From contig CAXTWH010000015.1 of assembly GCA_964247975.1 (NCBI GenBank), positions 1-64,000 of the forward strand: 64,000 nt of DNA, written 5' to 3'. Positions 16,665 through 25,531 of the stretch are shown piece after piece (the first letter of the stretch is position 1; each line of letters begins with the position of its first letter). This DNA is from KBS-96 sp964247975. GTDB lineage: Bacteria > Acidobacteriota > Terriglobia > Bryobacterales > Bryobacteraceae. The translations under genes were made by a program, and so were the position numbers. The notes under the pieces were generated by a model. It saw only the letters and a program-made list of their open reading frames with translations, did not search any database and had not been told where the DNA came from.

Positions 16665-18015
16665 AGCTGAGCCACTGCCGGAGCGAAACGAGGAGAGCCG
16701 TCCTTTAGCCGACCGGATGAGGCCCCGCGCCCTCGATGAGTTTGTCGGCCAGCAGCACCTGCTTGCGCCCGGCAAGCCGCTGCGAAAACAAATTGAAAGC
16801 GGGCAACTTGCTTCCATGATTTTGTGGGGACCTCCCGGCGTGGGCAAAACCACTCTGGCTTCTTTGATGGCGCAGGGAAGCCGTTCCGATTTTGTTCCTT
16901 TTAGCGCTGTTTTAAGCGGCATCAAGGAAATTAAAGCGGTGATGGCGGAAGCCGAAAAAACGCAGCGGCTGGGCCGGAAAACCGTTCTGTTTATCGATGA
17001 AATTCATCGCTTCAATAAAGCCCAGCAGGACGCTTTTCTGCCTTATGTGGAGCGGGGAAACGTTATCTTAATCGGTGCGACTACGGAAAACCCTTCTTTT
17101 GAAGTGGTGTCCGCCCTGCTTTCCCGAACTAAAGTGTACCCGCTGCGCGCTTTGGAAACAACAGAAATTGTGTCCCTGCTGCAACGCGCGCTGGTTCTGC
17201 CTGGCCGCGGTCTGGGTCATCTTCATCTGCACATAAGCGAAGAACTCCTCGGGGAAATAGCGGAAGCCTCCAGTGGCGATGCCCGTTCCGCCCTGAACAC
17301 GCTGGAACTGGCCGCTGCTTCCGCCCAAGATGAACGCATCACGGCGGAAACCGTAGCTGATGCTTTGCAGCGCAAAATTCTGCTGTACGACAAAAATGGC
17401 GAAGAACACTATAATCTGATCTCAGCGCTGCATAAGTCGGTGCGCTCCAGCGATCCGGACGCCGCTTTATACTGGCTGGCCCGCATGATGCAGGCCGGTG
17501 AAGACCGGTTGTACCTGACGCGGCGTTTGGCGCGCATGGCGGTGGAAGACATCGGTTTAGCCGACCCTCGCGCCGTGGAGCAAGCAATGGCCTGCATGCA
17601 GGTTATACATTTTTTAGGAGTCCCGGAAGGAGATCAAGCGCTGGCTCAACTGACTATCTATTTGACCCTTGCTCCCAAATCGGATGCCGGTTATCAGGCG
17701 TTAAACGCAGCCAACGCTTTTATTGAGTCCCACCGTGCCGAGCCAGTGCCTTTGCATCTGCGGAATGCTCCCACGCGGTTGATGAAAGACCTGGGTTATG
17801 GTGAAGGCTACGAACATGCTCACCAAAAGCAGAATGCCGTTACCGGCATGAACTGTCTTCCCGCTTCGATGCAGGAACAATCTTTTTACCAGCCGACCGA
17901 TCGGGGTTGGGAGAGAACCGCGTCGGAACGCCTCCAATGGCTGAAAAATCAGAAAAAATCGGCGGAATTAAAGCAATCAACTAAGGATTCCTCTGAGGGG
18001 ATTGCTGAAAGCTAA
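16651..18015 (+). CDS. rarA: Replication-associated recombination protein A (RarA/MgsA)
   Basis: 454 residues from ATG 16651 (MNLFEAEPLPER, the family start); an ATG at 16624 would add nine residues. Motifs: Walker A GPPGVGKTTLA near residue 60, Walker B LFIDEIHRFNKAQQD, sensor GATTENPSFEV, and the C-terminal MgsA_C region with HKSVRSSDPDAALYWLARM and RRLARMAVEDIGLADPRA. RarA is a homotetrameric clamp-loader-like AAA+ ATPase acting at stalled forks. It overlaps the methyltransferase gene by 14 bp, so the two are coupled. Confidence 0.96.
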   Translation: MNLFEAEPLPERNEESRPLADRMRPRALDEFVGQQHLLAPGKPLRKQIESGQLASMILWGPPGVGKTTLASLMAQGSRSDFVPFSAVLSGIKEIKAVMAEAEKTQRLGRKTVLFIDEIHRFNKAQQDAFLPYVERGNVILIGATTENPSFEVVSALLSRTKVYPLRALETTEIVSLLQRALVLPGRGLGHLHLHISEELLGEIAEASSGDARSALNTLELAAASAQDERITAETVADALQRKILLYDKNGEEHYNLISALHKSVRSSDPDAALYWLARMMQAGEDRLYLTRRLARMAVEDIGLADPRAVEQAMACMQVIHFLGVPEGDQALAQLTIYLTLAPKSDAGYQALNAANAFIESHRAEPVPLHLRNAPTRLMKDLGYGEGYEHAHQKQNAVTGMNCLPASMQEQSFYQPTDRGWERTASERLQWLKNQKKSAELKQSTKDSSEGIAES

Positions 18016-18062
18016 AGGAATGTTGAAAAATTGTGTAAGCTATATACTGGAGATCGACAATT

Positions 18063-18446
18063 TTGGCTGAACCTTTGCGTAGCGACAACAACGTCGAAAG
18101 ACGGCGGTCGAGCCGGTTTCCCATTGAACGGGAAGTGCGGTATAAGACGTTAAGCCAGCGGACCGAAGTAGTGCAAGGAGCGGGAAAAACGTTGAACATC
18201 AGCAGTTCCGGCGTATTGTTCACCGCTGACCATGAACTGCCCATCGGTACGCGCCTCGAAGTTTCCATCAGTTGGCCCGCTCAATTGAATGAAAAGTGCC
18301 TCCTGAACCTGGTTGCCCGCGGACGCATCACCCGCCAGGATGCCGGTAGCCTGGCTTTGCAAATTCAGCAGTATGAGTTTCGCACGCAAAGCATCAGCGC
18401 GATGCAAGGCAAGGAACGATCCGCGCAGCCGGTTTCTGCCAATTAA
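18063..18446 (+). CDS. PilZ-domain protein
   Basis: 127 residues from TTG 18063, with GGAG 10-12 bp upstream. A single PilZ domain: the c-di-GMP-binding RxxxR (RRRSSRFPIEREVRY) near residue 13 and NISSSGVLF near residue 46, matching [D/N]xSxxG. It probably binds c-di-GMP and relays it to a partner. It stands alone downstream of rarA. The window also contains a GGDEF-EAL protein at 33124, but no physical link is shown. Confidence 0.85.
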   Translation: MAEPLRSDNNVERRRSSRFPIEREVRYKTLSQRTEVVQGAGKTLNISSSGVLFTADHELPIGTRLEVSISWPAQLNEKCLLNLVARGRITRQDAGSLALQIQQYEFRTQSISAMQGKERSAQPVSAN

Positions 18447-18561
18447 AACTGCTTTGCCTGGTTTTCTGAGCCTGTTGCCGAATACTCTTTTCTATGTGAT
18501 TCGCCAATGAACCGGCTATAAGGCTTGTTTTTATTGTGCAGCGTTTACACTGGCATAAGTC

Positions 18562-19449
18562 ATGCCTAGCCAAAATTCTTACCGTTATCGTGTTGTGGAT
18601 GTGTTTACGCAACAAGCCCTGGAAGGAAATCCGCTGGCCGTTTTTCCCGATGCGGTTGGAATTGACGACCTCACCATGCAGCGCATCGCCAAGGAACTGA
18701 ACTTATCGGAAACCGTGTTTGTTCTTCCTTCCACTCGCGCCCAGTGCGCCTGGCGGCTTCGGATTTTCACTCCGGCTAGAGAAATGGTATTTGCGGGCCA
18801 CCCCACCGTCGGCGGCAGTTTTGTTCTGCTCAATGAGAATCTCGTTCCGCGCGACACGGAATCTTTCCTGCTTGATGAAAAAGTTGGCCCGGTTCCGATT
18901 CGCGTGGAAAAAGGCGATCGGCCTTTGATTTGGCTGACTACTCCGCCTATTGCCGAAGGTGAAAAATACGATCGCGCCTTGTGCGCCCAAGCCCTGGGAT
19001 TAAAATTGGACGAACTGCTCGACATTCCGCCGCAACTGCTCAGCGCGGGCAATCCGAACATTTATATTCCTTTAAAAGATAAGCAGTCTGTGGATCGGGT
19101 TTGGCTGGATATGGCCGGGGCAAAATTGATCTGCGGCGAGCGAACTGAGCCTACTTGCGTTTTTGTTTTCGCGCCCACTGCCGAAGGAGCTTACTCACGC
19201 ATGTTTGCCCCGGAGCTGGGCGTAGTGGAGGACCCTGCCACCGGCAGCGCTACGGGTCCATTAGCTGCTTTTATGATGAAGCACAATTTAGCTTCCGCTG
19301 TCGACGGCGCGCGTTTTCAAAGCGAGCAGGGCACCAAGATGGGCCGCCGCAGCCTTCTGCACATCCAGATTCATGGCCATCATGGCAGAGATGGTATTGA
19401 AGTAGGCGGCTATGTAACGCCGCTGGTGGAAGCGACAATGACTATTTAA
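18562..19449 (+). CDS. PhzF-family isomerase
   Basis: 295 residues, normal for the family. VVDVFTQQALEGNPLAVF at the start, then LSETVFVL, the catalytic-Glu region, AGHPTVGGSFVLL and DPATGSATGPLAAFMM at the C-terminal half are diagnostic of the PhzF diaminopimelate-epimerase-like fold. Only a few members make phenazines; most have unknown isomerase activity, and no phenazine genes are present here. It precedes a DeoR gene by 75 bp with a palindrome in between. Confidence 0.93.
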   Translation: MPSQNSYRYRVVDVFTQQALEGNPLAVFPDAVGIDDLTMQRIAKELNLSETVFVLPSTRAQCAWRLRIFTPAREMVFAGHPTVGGSFVLLNENLVPRDTESFLLDEKVGPVPIRVEKGDRPLIWLTTPPIAEGEKYDRALCAQALGLKLDELLDIPPQLLSAGNPNIYIPLKDKQSVDRVWLDMAGAKLICGERTEPTCVFVFAPTAEGAYSRMFAPELGVVEDPATGSATGPLAAFMMKHNLASAVDGARFQSEQGTKMGRRSLLHIQIHGHHGRDGIEVGGYVTPLVEATMTI

Positions 19450-19474
19450 AATAGAACATGCTTGTTCATTTGGC

Positions 19475-19488
19475 TTGTTGCGCAACAA
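19475..19488. promoter_or_regulatory. 14-bp perfect palindrome ahead of the DeoR gene
   Basis: TTGTTGCGCAACAA is a perfect inverted repeat 37-50 bp upstream of the DeoR-family start. It is a reasonable candidate for an autoregulatory operator; no experiment supports it. Confidence 0.45.
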
Positions 19489-19524
19489 TAAACTAATGCT
19501 CGCTCAGGAGAATTAACCCGACTC

Positions 19525-20322
19525 ATGGAAACGATTGTGAGCAAAGAGCCTCGTCTGCTCACGGAAGAACGACGCCGGCAGGTGGCCGCATTACTGGAAG
19601 AAAACGGGCGCATTACCGTTGATGAAGTCCGCCGCAAATTCGGCATCTCCGCAGTTACCGCGCGCGGAGATTTAGACGCGCTTTCCGCGAACGGCCTGCT
19701 GATCCGATCGCACGGCGGCGGCATACGGCCTTTGGATAACGGTCCTGATTATCCGCTGAAGGTGCGTGAAAACATTCACCGCGAAGAAAAACTCCGTATT
19801 GCCAAAGCGGCGGTGGAACTCATACGCCCGTCCCAAACGGTAATCCTTTGCACCGGTTCCACTTCCGTGGAAGTAGCCAATCAGCTTCGCCGCGCTACCG
19901 TGGAAAATGTGGCGGTTATTACTTACGCCCTGAATATTGCCCACAAGTTGGCCGACGCTCCGAATCTTTCGTTGATTATGATCGGCGGCATTCTGCGTAT
20001 GGTTTCGAACGCTTTTGTGGGTCCGCAGGCGGAAGCCATGATGGACACTCTTCATGCCGATCACCTGTTTTTAAGTGCGGTCGGGTTTGATGCGGAGATC
20101 GGTCCTAGCACAATCGACATTCTGGAAGCGCAGTTGAATTCCCGAATGGTCCGGGCGGCCCGCGAAGTAACGGTAATCGCCGACTCGTCTAAATTCGGCA
20201 TGCGCAGTTTGGCGGCAATTACCAGCCTCGACAAAATTCACCGGGTGATTTCCGACGCAGCCGCTTCGCCGCAGATTGTGGAACAGTTAAAAGCTCGCGG
20301 CATTCAGGTTGTTCTGGTCTAA
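19525..20322 (+). CDS. DeoR/GlpR-family transcriptional regulator
   Basis: 265 residues. N-terminal winged HTH (RQVAALLEENGRITVDEVRRKFG followed by ITARGDLDALSANGLLIRSHGGG) and the DeoR C-terminal sensor domain that binds a sugar phosphate (LCTGSTSVEVANQL, MIGGILRM, FLSAVGFDAEIG, VIADSSKFG). These proteins repress carbohydrate or nucleoside genes until a phosphorylated sugar is bound. A GGAG lies about 13 bp upstream of the ATG. No sugar operon is adjacent, so its target is unknown. The upstream palindrome may be its operator. Confidence 0.93.
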   Translation: METIVSKEPRLLTEERRRQVAALLEENGRITVDEVRRKFGISAVTARGDLDALSANGLLIRSHGGGIRPLDNGPDYPLKVRENIHREEKLRIAKAAVELIRPSQTVILCTGSTSVEVANQLRRATVENVAVITYALNIAHKLADAPNLSLIMIGGILRMVSNAFVGPQAEAMMDTLHADHLFLSAVGFDAEIGPSTIDILEAQLNSRMVRAAREVTVIADSSKFGMRSLAAITSLDKIHRVISDAAASPQIVEQLKARGIQVVLV

Positions 20323-20396
20323 ACGGAAGTTTTCTGCTCCTCGCTGGTTAATGAAAATTCAGGTATCATAGAAGCCGAAACAGTTCGGCGGCCGCT

Positions 20397-20810
20397 ATGG
20401 TTTTATCGGCATTCAATATTACTCCCAAACTTGCTTGGTGCAGCCTGCTCGCCGTCACCATTTTTCTGGAAGTCGAACCTCTTCCTCCGCTCATTTATCC
20501 GCCGCTTTTTTACTCGTACAAATGTTTAAAAGGCGTTTTGTTTTTTGCTTTGGGCTATCTGACGCCGCTTTCCTTCTGGCGTTTCAATTCATTGGGCCGG
20601 GGTGTCTTGTTAGCGATCATTTCCGCCATTGGCATTGAACTGATTCAGGGATTTTTCCAAGGGCATCGGTTCAGCTTTTTCGAACTGGCGCTGAAGCTGC
20701 TGGTGATTTTTGCTGGCTTCGCTTTTGCTTTAAATGCCCGCTACGACCAGAAAATTTCATTGGGTGCCTGGTCCATCGGGTTAAAAAGTAAGCATTTTCA
20801 TTCGTCGTGA
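20397..20810 (+). CDS. VanZ-like membrane protein
   Basis: 137 residues with about four membrane helices. The segment IELIQGFFQGHRFSFFELALKLLVIFAGFAF matches the E-x2-Q ... R-x3-D/E-x3-N-x2-G pattern of the VanZ-like family. The protein is small and the match rests on this motif only, so it may be another four-helix membrane family. It lies 74 bp after the DeoR gene and ahead of the TauE gene. Function unknown. Confidence 0.55.
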   Translation: MVLSAFNITPKLAWCSLLAVTIFLEVEPLPPLIYPPLFYSYKCLKGVLFFALGYLTPLSFWRFNSLGRGVLLAIISAIGIELIQGFFQGHRFSFFELALKLLVIFAGFAFALNARYDQKISLGAWSIGLKSKHFHSS

Positions 20811-20910
20811 AATTGCCGCCCAGCTTTGGGGCGAATCCTTTCTGGTTCATTTCCTCTCTTCGCTGATAAGAACGAAGAAGGGGAAAGCGCTGCATTCCAC
20901 ATTAGGTTTC

Positions 20911-21684
20911 ATGGCCGTCTTGTTTGCCGGGCTTGTTCTCGGCTTAGTAGGTGGCGGCGGTTCCATCCTGACAGTTCCGATTCTGGTGTACCTGTTCGGC
21001 GTAGGACCAGGGCGGGCAACCGGATATTCGCTGTTTGTGGTAGGTGTCACCAGTTTAGCGGGAAGCGTTGTGTATTGGATTCGTAAGCAGGTTGTGCTTC
21101 GCGCCGCCGCGTGGTTTGCGATTCCGTCCTTGCTTATGGTTTATGTCGTACGCAGATATCTGCTGCCGAAGTTTCCGCATTCCATTGTGCTGCCGTTCGC
21201 CGTTGCTTTAAGCGTTGATTGGCTCCTGATGCTTTTGTTCGCGTTCATTATGATTGTTGCTGCCGTGGCAATGATTCGCCCTCAATCGGCTCCCGCGCGA
21301 ACTGTACCACTTCATGCTTCTCCCCAAAAACTCGTTACCCAAGGTCTATTGGTCGGGTTCCTGGCCGGTTTGCTTGGTGCCGGGGGCGGCTTTCTGATCG
21401 TTCCCGCACTGGTTTTCTTTGCGGGTTTGTCAATGCCGGTAGCCATTGGAACGTCGCTGGCGATCATTGCGGCGCAGTCATTTTTCGGGTTCCTCGGGGT
21501 TCTTCAAGTTCAGAATGAAATTGATTGGCTTCTGCTTGAGAAAATCACCGCGCTCGCTCTGGGCGGCATGGTGGCGGGTCTCTGGATAAGTAGAAAAACT
21601 CCGGCTAAGCATCTGAAAGCAATTTTCGGCTGGCTTGTGCTTGCGGTCGGGGCAGGAATGCTTGTTCAGGAACTTTCACGCTAA
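20911..21684 (+). CDS. TauE/SafE-family sulfite/anion exporter
   Basis: 257 residues with about eight helices in two related halves, each starting with a glycine-rich turn (VLGLVGGGGSILTVPILVYL and LAGLLGAGGGFLIVPALVFF), the signature of the family. Members export sulfite, sulfoacetate or other anions. The next three genes form a sulfide-oxidation route, so sulfite export is the natural reading (inference). Start ATG 20911; the preceding 100 bp are not coding. Confidence 0.92.
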   Translation: MAVLFAGLVLGLVGGGGSILTVPILVYLFGVGPGRATGYSLFVVGVTSLAGSVVYWIRKQVVLRAAAWFAIPSLLMVYVVRRYLLPKFPHSIVLPFAVALSVDWLLMLLFAFIMIVAAVAMIRPQSAPARTVPLHASPQKLVTQGLLVGFLAGLLGAGGGFLIVPALVFFAGLSMPVAIGTSLAIIAAQSFFGFLGVLQVQNEIDWLLLEKITALALGGMVAGLWISRKTPAKHLKAIFGWLVLAVGAGMLVQELSR

Positions 21685-21744
21685 AACTGTTCCTGGCGTG
21701 AATCTTTCCGGCTTCATCTTCCCTCTTGGTTAAAGAAGGCCGGA

Positions 21745-22305
21745 ATGATACAAACTATCTCACTAAAAGAGTTCTGCAGCCGTTTTGCGAACCGAAAATC
21801 TTTACAAATCATCGACGTGCGGTCCGCCGGTGAGTTTGCTTCCGGGCATATCCCCGGTGCGGTTAACATTCCTCTGGAACAGGTAAGCAATCGAGTTAAC
21901 GACTTGCACGCAGAACCGCCTCTGATAATGGTTTGCCAAAGCGGAAAACGGGCAAGGATGGCGGCTGAAGCATTGCAATCCAAGTTCAATCAGGTGCTGA
22001 TTCTGGAAGGTGGAACCGCTGCTTGGATTGAACAGAACCAACCTATTGTGAGAACAACGCGAACCGCTTGGAGCTTGGAACGGCAGATTCGTTTGATAGC
22101 CGGATTGCTGGTTCTGTTTGGAGGCGTTCTGGCGCTGATCGTCAATCCTCGTTGGGTTTACCTCAGCATTTTTGTCGGCGCGGGGCTCGCATTTGCCGGG
22201 CTGAGCGGCTTATGCCTAATGGGATCTCTGTTACTGAGAATGCCTTGGAACCGTTCTTCGCCAGTGTTTTCCGCAAAACTGCAAAACCAAGGTTTCGGCG
22301 TATGA
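21745..22305 (+). CDS. YgaP-like membrane rhodanese (rhodanese + DUF2892)
   Basis: 186 residues. Residues 1-100 form a rhodanese domain with the active-site Cys64 in VCQSGKRAR and the IDVRSAGEFASGHIPGAVNIP motif. Residues about 115-170 form two membrane helices of the DUF2892 type with Gly-rich repeats, as in E. coli YgaP. It likely carries persulfide sulfur at the membrane. The stop at 22303-22305 overlaps the ATG of the next gene, so translation is coupled. Confidence 0.9.
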   Translation: MIQTISLKEFCSRFANRKSLQIIDVRSAGEFASGHIPGAVNIPLEQVSNRVNDLHAEPPLIMVCQSGKRARMAAEALQSKFNQVLILEGGTAAWIEQNQPIVRTTRTAWSLERQIRLIAGLLVLFGGVLALIVNPRWVYLSIFVGAGLAFAGLSGLCLMGSLLLRMPWNRSSPVFSAKLQNQGFGV

Positions 22306-23735
22306 TTCTGGAAAGATTTTACAATCAATCTTTGGCGCAGGCCAGCTATCTTGTGGCTTGTCCGCAAAGTCGGGAAGCGCTCGTAATTGATCCTACCCTG
22401 GATAGCGAGCAGTATCTGAAATTTGCACAATCGCGGCTGCTGCGCATCACTGCCGTAGCGGAAACCCATATTCACGCCGATTTTTTGTCCGGCGCTTATG
22501 CCTTAGCAAAACAAACCAACGCTGTTCTGTACCGTTCAGGTGAAGGATCGTGCTGGTTGGACGCTTTGCAATCCGACGTAAGGACGCAGTTGCTCAAGGA
22601 CCGCGATCAGTTCCAGATTGGTGATTTGCGTTTGGAGGCAGTACATACTCCTGGACATACGCCGGAGCATCTGGCATTTCAGCTTACCGACGGAACTCGT
22701 TCTAATCGACCAGTGTGCGTCTTCAGCGGAGACTTCTTGTTTGCAGGCGACGTGGGCCGTCCTGACTTGCTGGAGAAAGCGGCTGAACAAATCGGAACTG
22801 CCCAAAGCGCAGCGCGAGATCTTTTCGCCGCCATCAAAAATACGAACGACTGGCCGGCTCATCTTCTGATTTGGCCAGGGCATGGCGCTGGATCAGCTTG
22901 CGGAAAATCGCTGGATGCCGTTCCGGTTTCCTCACTCGGGTATGAGCGTCTTACCAATTGGGCTCTGCAAATCGAGAAAGAAGAAGAGTTTGCTCGTCAG
23001 GTACTAAAAAACCAGCCGGAGCCGCCAGCTTACTTTTCCAGAATGAAGCAACTCAATAAAAGTTCCTTTTTATTGCCGGCGAAACAGGAATCACTGACAC
23101 AGATCATCACTCTAAACGAGTTAAAGCAGATTCTGGCAGACGGCGCTTTATTGATTGACTTACGCCCTACCGCTGAATTTGTGAAAGACCACTTGAGCTG
23201 TTCTATTCACCTGCCCGTTGGTGCGCAAACTGTAGTTTGGGCAGGTTCCGTGATTGAAAGCGAAACGCCACTTCTCTTTATCGCGGCATCACGAAAGCAA
23301 GCCGAGCAAATGGCTCGGCAGTTTTCATTAATTGGACTCGGGCCTGTAATCGGCTGGGTGGATGCCCAGCAGGTAAAAAATCGAACCTTCGCCCAACTGG
23401 GTATCGAGTTCATTCAGGAAATAGCGCCCGAAAAATTGCTCGAGCAAAATTGGCGAGTAGTTGATGTTCGAGATCCGACGGAGTTCCAAGCCGAACATAT
23501 GGCAGGCGCGGCCAATTGGCCTTTGCAGAAACTCCGAAAAATTGCGAAAACTTCTGATCCTGCTCTTCCGGTTGTTCTCCAATGCCAAAGCGGAACTCGC
23601 TCAATCATTGCCGTGAGTCTATTGAAACAGTTGGGCTGGAGCGATGTTTCCAGCTTAAAAAACGGATTAACTGATTACAAGAAGATTGGCTTGCCCTTGT
23701 TGAAAGCAACAATAAGCGAAGAGGTGATGGTGTGA
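22302..23735 (+). CDS. Persulfide dioxygenase-rhodanese fusion (MBL + two rhodanese domains)
   Basis: 477 residues. Residues 1-250 are an ETHE1-type metallo-beta-lactamase domain: HIHAD at 56-60, HTPGHTPEH at 115-123, D144 in SGDFLFAGDVGRPDL and WPGHGAGSACGKSL. This domain oxidises glutathione persulfide to sulfite with Fe(II). Two rhodanese domains follow. The first (about 290-375) has no Cys in its active-site loop (FIAASRKQAEQ); the second keeps VLQCQSGTRS. ATG 22302 overlaps the previous stop, and the stop overlaps the SQR GTG, so this is one tightly coupled unit. The open frame extends upstream to 22068 but not in keeping with family length. Confidence 0.93.
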   Translation: MILERFYNQSLAQASYLVACPQSREALVIDPTLDSEQYLKFAQSRLLRITAVAETHIHADFLSGAYALAKQTNAVLYRSGEGSCWLDALQSDVRTQLLKDRDQFQIGDLRLEAVHTPGHTPEHLAFQLTDGTRSNRPVCVFSGDFLFAGDVGRPDLLEKAAEQIGTAQSAARDLFAAIKNTNDWPAHLLIWPGHGAGSACGKSLDAVPVSSLGYERLTNWALQIEKEEEFARQVLKNQPEPPAYFSRMKQLNKSSFLLPAKQESLTQIITLNELKQILADGALLIDLRPTAEFVKDHLSCSIHLPVGAQTVVWAGSVIESETPLLFIAASRKQAEQMARQFSLIGLGPVIGWVDAQQVKNRTFAQLGIEFIQEIAPEKLLEQNWRVVDVRDPTEFQAEHMAGAANWPLQKLRKIAKTSDPALPVVLQCQSGTRSIIAVSLLKQLGWSDVSSLKNGLTDYKKIGLPLLKATISEEVMV

Positions 23736-24919
23736 CCGGGCGAAAACATGTTGTGATTGTGGGCGGCGGATCGGGCGGAATATCGGTTGCGGCGCGTTTA
23801 ATGAACGCAGATCGTTCACTGGAGATAACGATCATTGAGCCTTCCGCGCGCCATTTTTATCAACCTCTCTGGACTCTGGTTGGCGCAGGCATTTTTCCCA
23901 AAGAGAAAAGTATGCGGGCGGAAGCGAGTTTGATACCGCCTGGGGCCAACTGGCTACAAGACTCGGCCCAAGCGTTTCTGCCGGATCAACAAATTGTACA
24001 AACCACAACAGGAAAGATGCTTAACTACGATTTCCTGGTGGTAGCTTCCGGTATGCAATTAGACTGGCAAAAAATTAAAGGTCTTACCGGAGCCATCGGG
24101 CGTGACGGGATCTGCAGCAACTATAGCTACGAAACAGTATCTTCCACTTGGAATATGTTGCAATCTTTTAAAGGCGGCGTTGCGCTCTTCACTCAACCTT
24201 CCTCGGCAATCAAATGCGGCGGCGCTCCCCAGAAAATATGTTATCTGGCCGAGGAGCACTTCCGGCGTTCAGGCGTTCGCAATCAAACCCGGATTATTTT
24301 TGCTTCCGGAACGCCTTCTATTTTTGCGGTTCCTAAATACGCGGAAGTTCTTCAGAAAGTAGTTCAGCGCAAGAATATCCAAACTCGGTTCTTGCACGAT
24401 TTGATTGAGGTTCGTCCTGCTCAGCGGGAAGCCGTTTTTCGCCATGCGCAGACAGGTGAAGAATCCACCATTCAGTACGATCTACTGCATGTGACTCCGC
24501 CGATGAGCGCGCCGGATTTTATTAAACAAAGTCCGCTGGCCGACGCAGCCGGATGGGTTGACGTTGACAAGGCCACGTTGCAGCATAAGCGTTACCCGAA
24601 TGTTTTCGGCATTGGTGATGTTACCAATCTGCCCACATCCAAAACGGGAGCAGCTATTCGTAAGCAAGCACCTGTGCTGACAGCTAATCTGCTGGCCCAA
24701 ACAAGGGACCAAGCTTTAGGTTCTGTTTACGACGGCTACACTTCCTGTCCTGTGGTAACAGGGTACGATCGTCTTATTCTGGCTGAGTTTGATTATGAGA
24801 AAAAACCGCGCGAAACATTTCCCTTCAACCAGGCTAAAGAACGGTACAGTATGTTTCTGCTGAAAGCTTATGGTCTTCCGACGATGTATTGGAACGGAAT
24901 GCTTCGCGGTCGCCTTTGA
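23732..24919 (+). CDS. sqr: Sulfide:quinone oxidoreductase, type II (SQOR-like)
   Basis: 395 residues, GTG start overlapping the previous stop. FAD-binding GGGSGG at 11-16 with VVIVG before it. The two redox cysteines of the animal-type enzyme are conserved: C162 in KCGGAPQKI and C339 in YDGYTSCPVVTGYDRLILAEFDY; a third Cys is at 170. VFGIGDVTNLPTSKTGAA binds the flavin. This is a membrane-associated enzyme that oxidises sulfide and passes electrons to quinone, giving a persulfide. The downstream domain order and the preceding persulfide dioxygenase fit the pathway. The C-terminus ends YWNGMLRGRL as in relatives. Confidence 0.95.
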   Translation: MTGRKHVVIVGGGSGGISVAARLMNADRSLEITIIEPSARHFYQPLWTLVGAGIFPKEKSMRAEASLIPPGANWLQDSAQAFLPDQQIVQTTTGKMLNYDFLVVASGMQLDWQKIKGLTGAIGRDGICSNYSYETVSSTWNMLQSFKGGVALFTQPSSAIKCGGAPQKICYLAEEHFRRSGVRNQTRIIFASGTPSIFAVPKYAEVLQKVVQRKNIQTRFLHDLIEVRPAQREAVFRHAQTGEESTIQYDLLHVTPPMSAPDFIKQSPLADAAGWVDVDKATLQHKRYPNVFGIGDVTNLPTSKTGAAIRKQAPVLTANLLAQTRDQALGSVYDGYTSCPVVTGYDRLILAEFDYEKKPRETFPFNQAKERYSMFLLKAYGLPTMYWNGMLRGRL

Positions 24920-24933
24920 ATGAGCATCATTTT

Positions 24934-25449
24934 ATGACAGATTTCGAGGCGCTAGTTGTTGAGCACAAGGATGCTGTTTACCGCCAGATGATTCGTACCT
25001 GCGGCAATCGCGAAGATGCTGAAGACGTGCTTGCGGAGGCTTTGCTGAGAGCGTATGAGAACTTAGACCAGCTTCATAACAATCTCAACTTTCGCGCTTG
25101 GCTTGTTCAAATCGCAAGGCGGATCTGTTTGCAGGTGAGAGAACAGGAAAATTTGCGGCCTCTGCTTCAGCTTTCGAATCTAGAGGCAAACGGTATGCAA
25201 CTTCGTTCCGGCGATTTGCCGGTGGACATTAAGCTGGTTGTGGAAGAAACGAAAAAAATAATCAGAAACGCGGTGGAAAGTCTGCCGCCTCTTTATTACG
25301 AAATTTATGAGCTTCGTGATTTGCGCGGGTTGAGCGGGCAGGAAGTGGCGGACCGGCTCGGATTATCTTTGGCTGCTCAGAAGTCGCGGCTTTATCGGGC
25401 AAGAGCCTTGGTCCGCAGCCGATTAGATAAGGAACTGACTGCTGGTTGA
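24934..25449 (+). CDS. ECF-type RNA polymerase sigma factor
   Basis: About 171 residues from ATG 24934. Region 2 is VVEHKDAVYRQMIRTCGNREDAEDVLAEALLRAYE and region 4 is LRDLRGLSGQEVADRLGLSLAAQKSRLYRARALVRSRL, a helix-turn-helix. No anti-sigma gene follows. It starts 15 bp after the sqr stop, so it may be part of the same transcript or regulate it; the sequence alone does not decide. A small linker of 25 residues lies between the two regions. Confidence 0.9.
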   Translation: MTDFEALVVEHKDAVYRQMIRTCGNREDAEDVLAEALLRAYENLDQLHNNLNFRAWLVQIARRICLQVREQENLRPLLQLSNLEANGMQLRSGDLPVDIKLVVEETKKIIRNAVESLPPLYYEIYELRDLRGLSGQEVADRLGLSLAAQKSRLYRARALVRSRLDKELTAG

Positions 25450-25531
25450 GCCGCTAACTAGACATTAACTACAAATCTAGTTTGTGTTTTGGGTTTTCCG
25501 ACTCCCATGCTTTCTCCCGTACAATATGTAA

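Noticed and set aside
19454..19467. LexA-like box GAAC-N6-GTTC
   Set aside because: Spacing differs from Gram-positive (N4) and alphaproteobacterial sites, and the adjacent gene is not an SOS gene; listed only as an inverted repeat.
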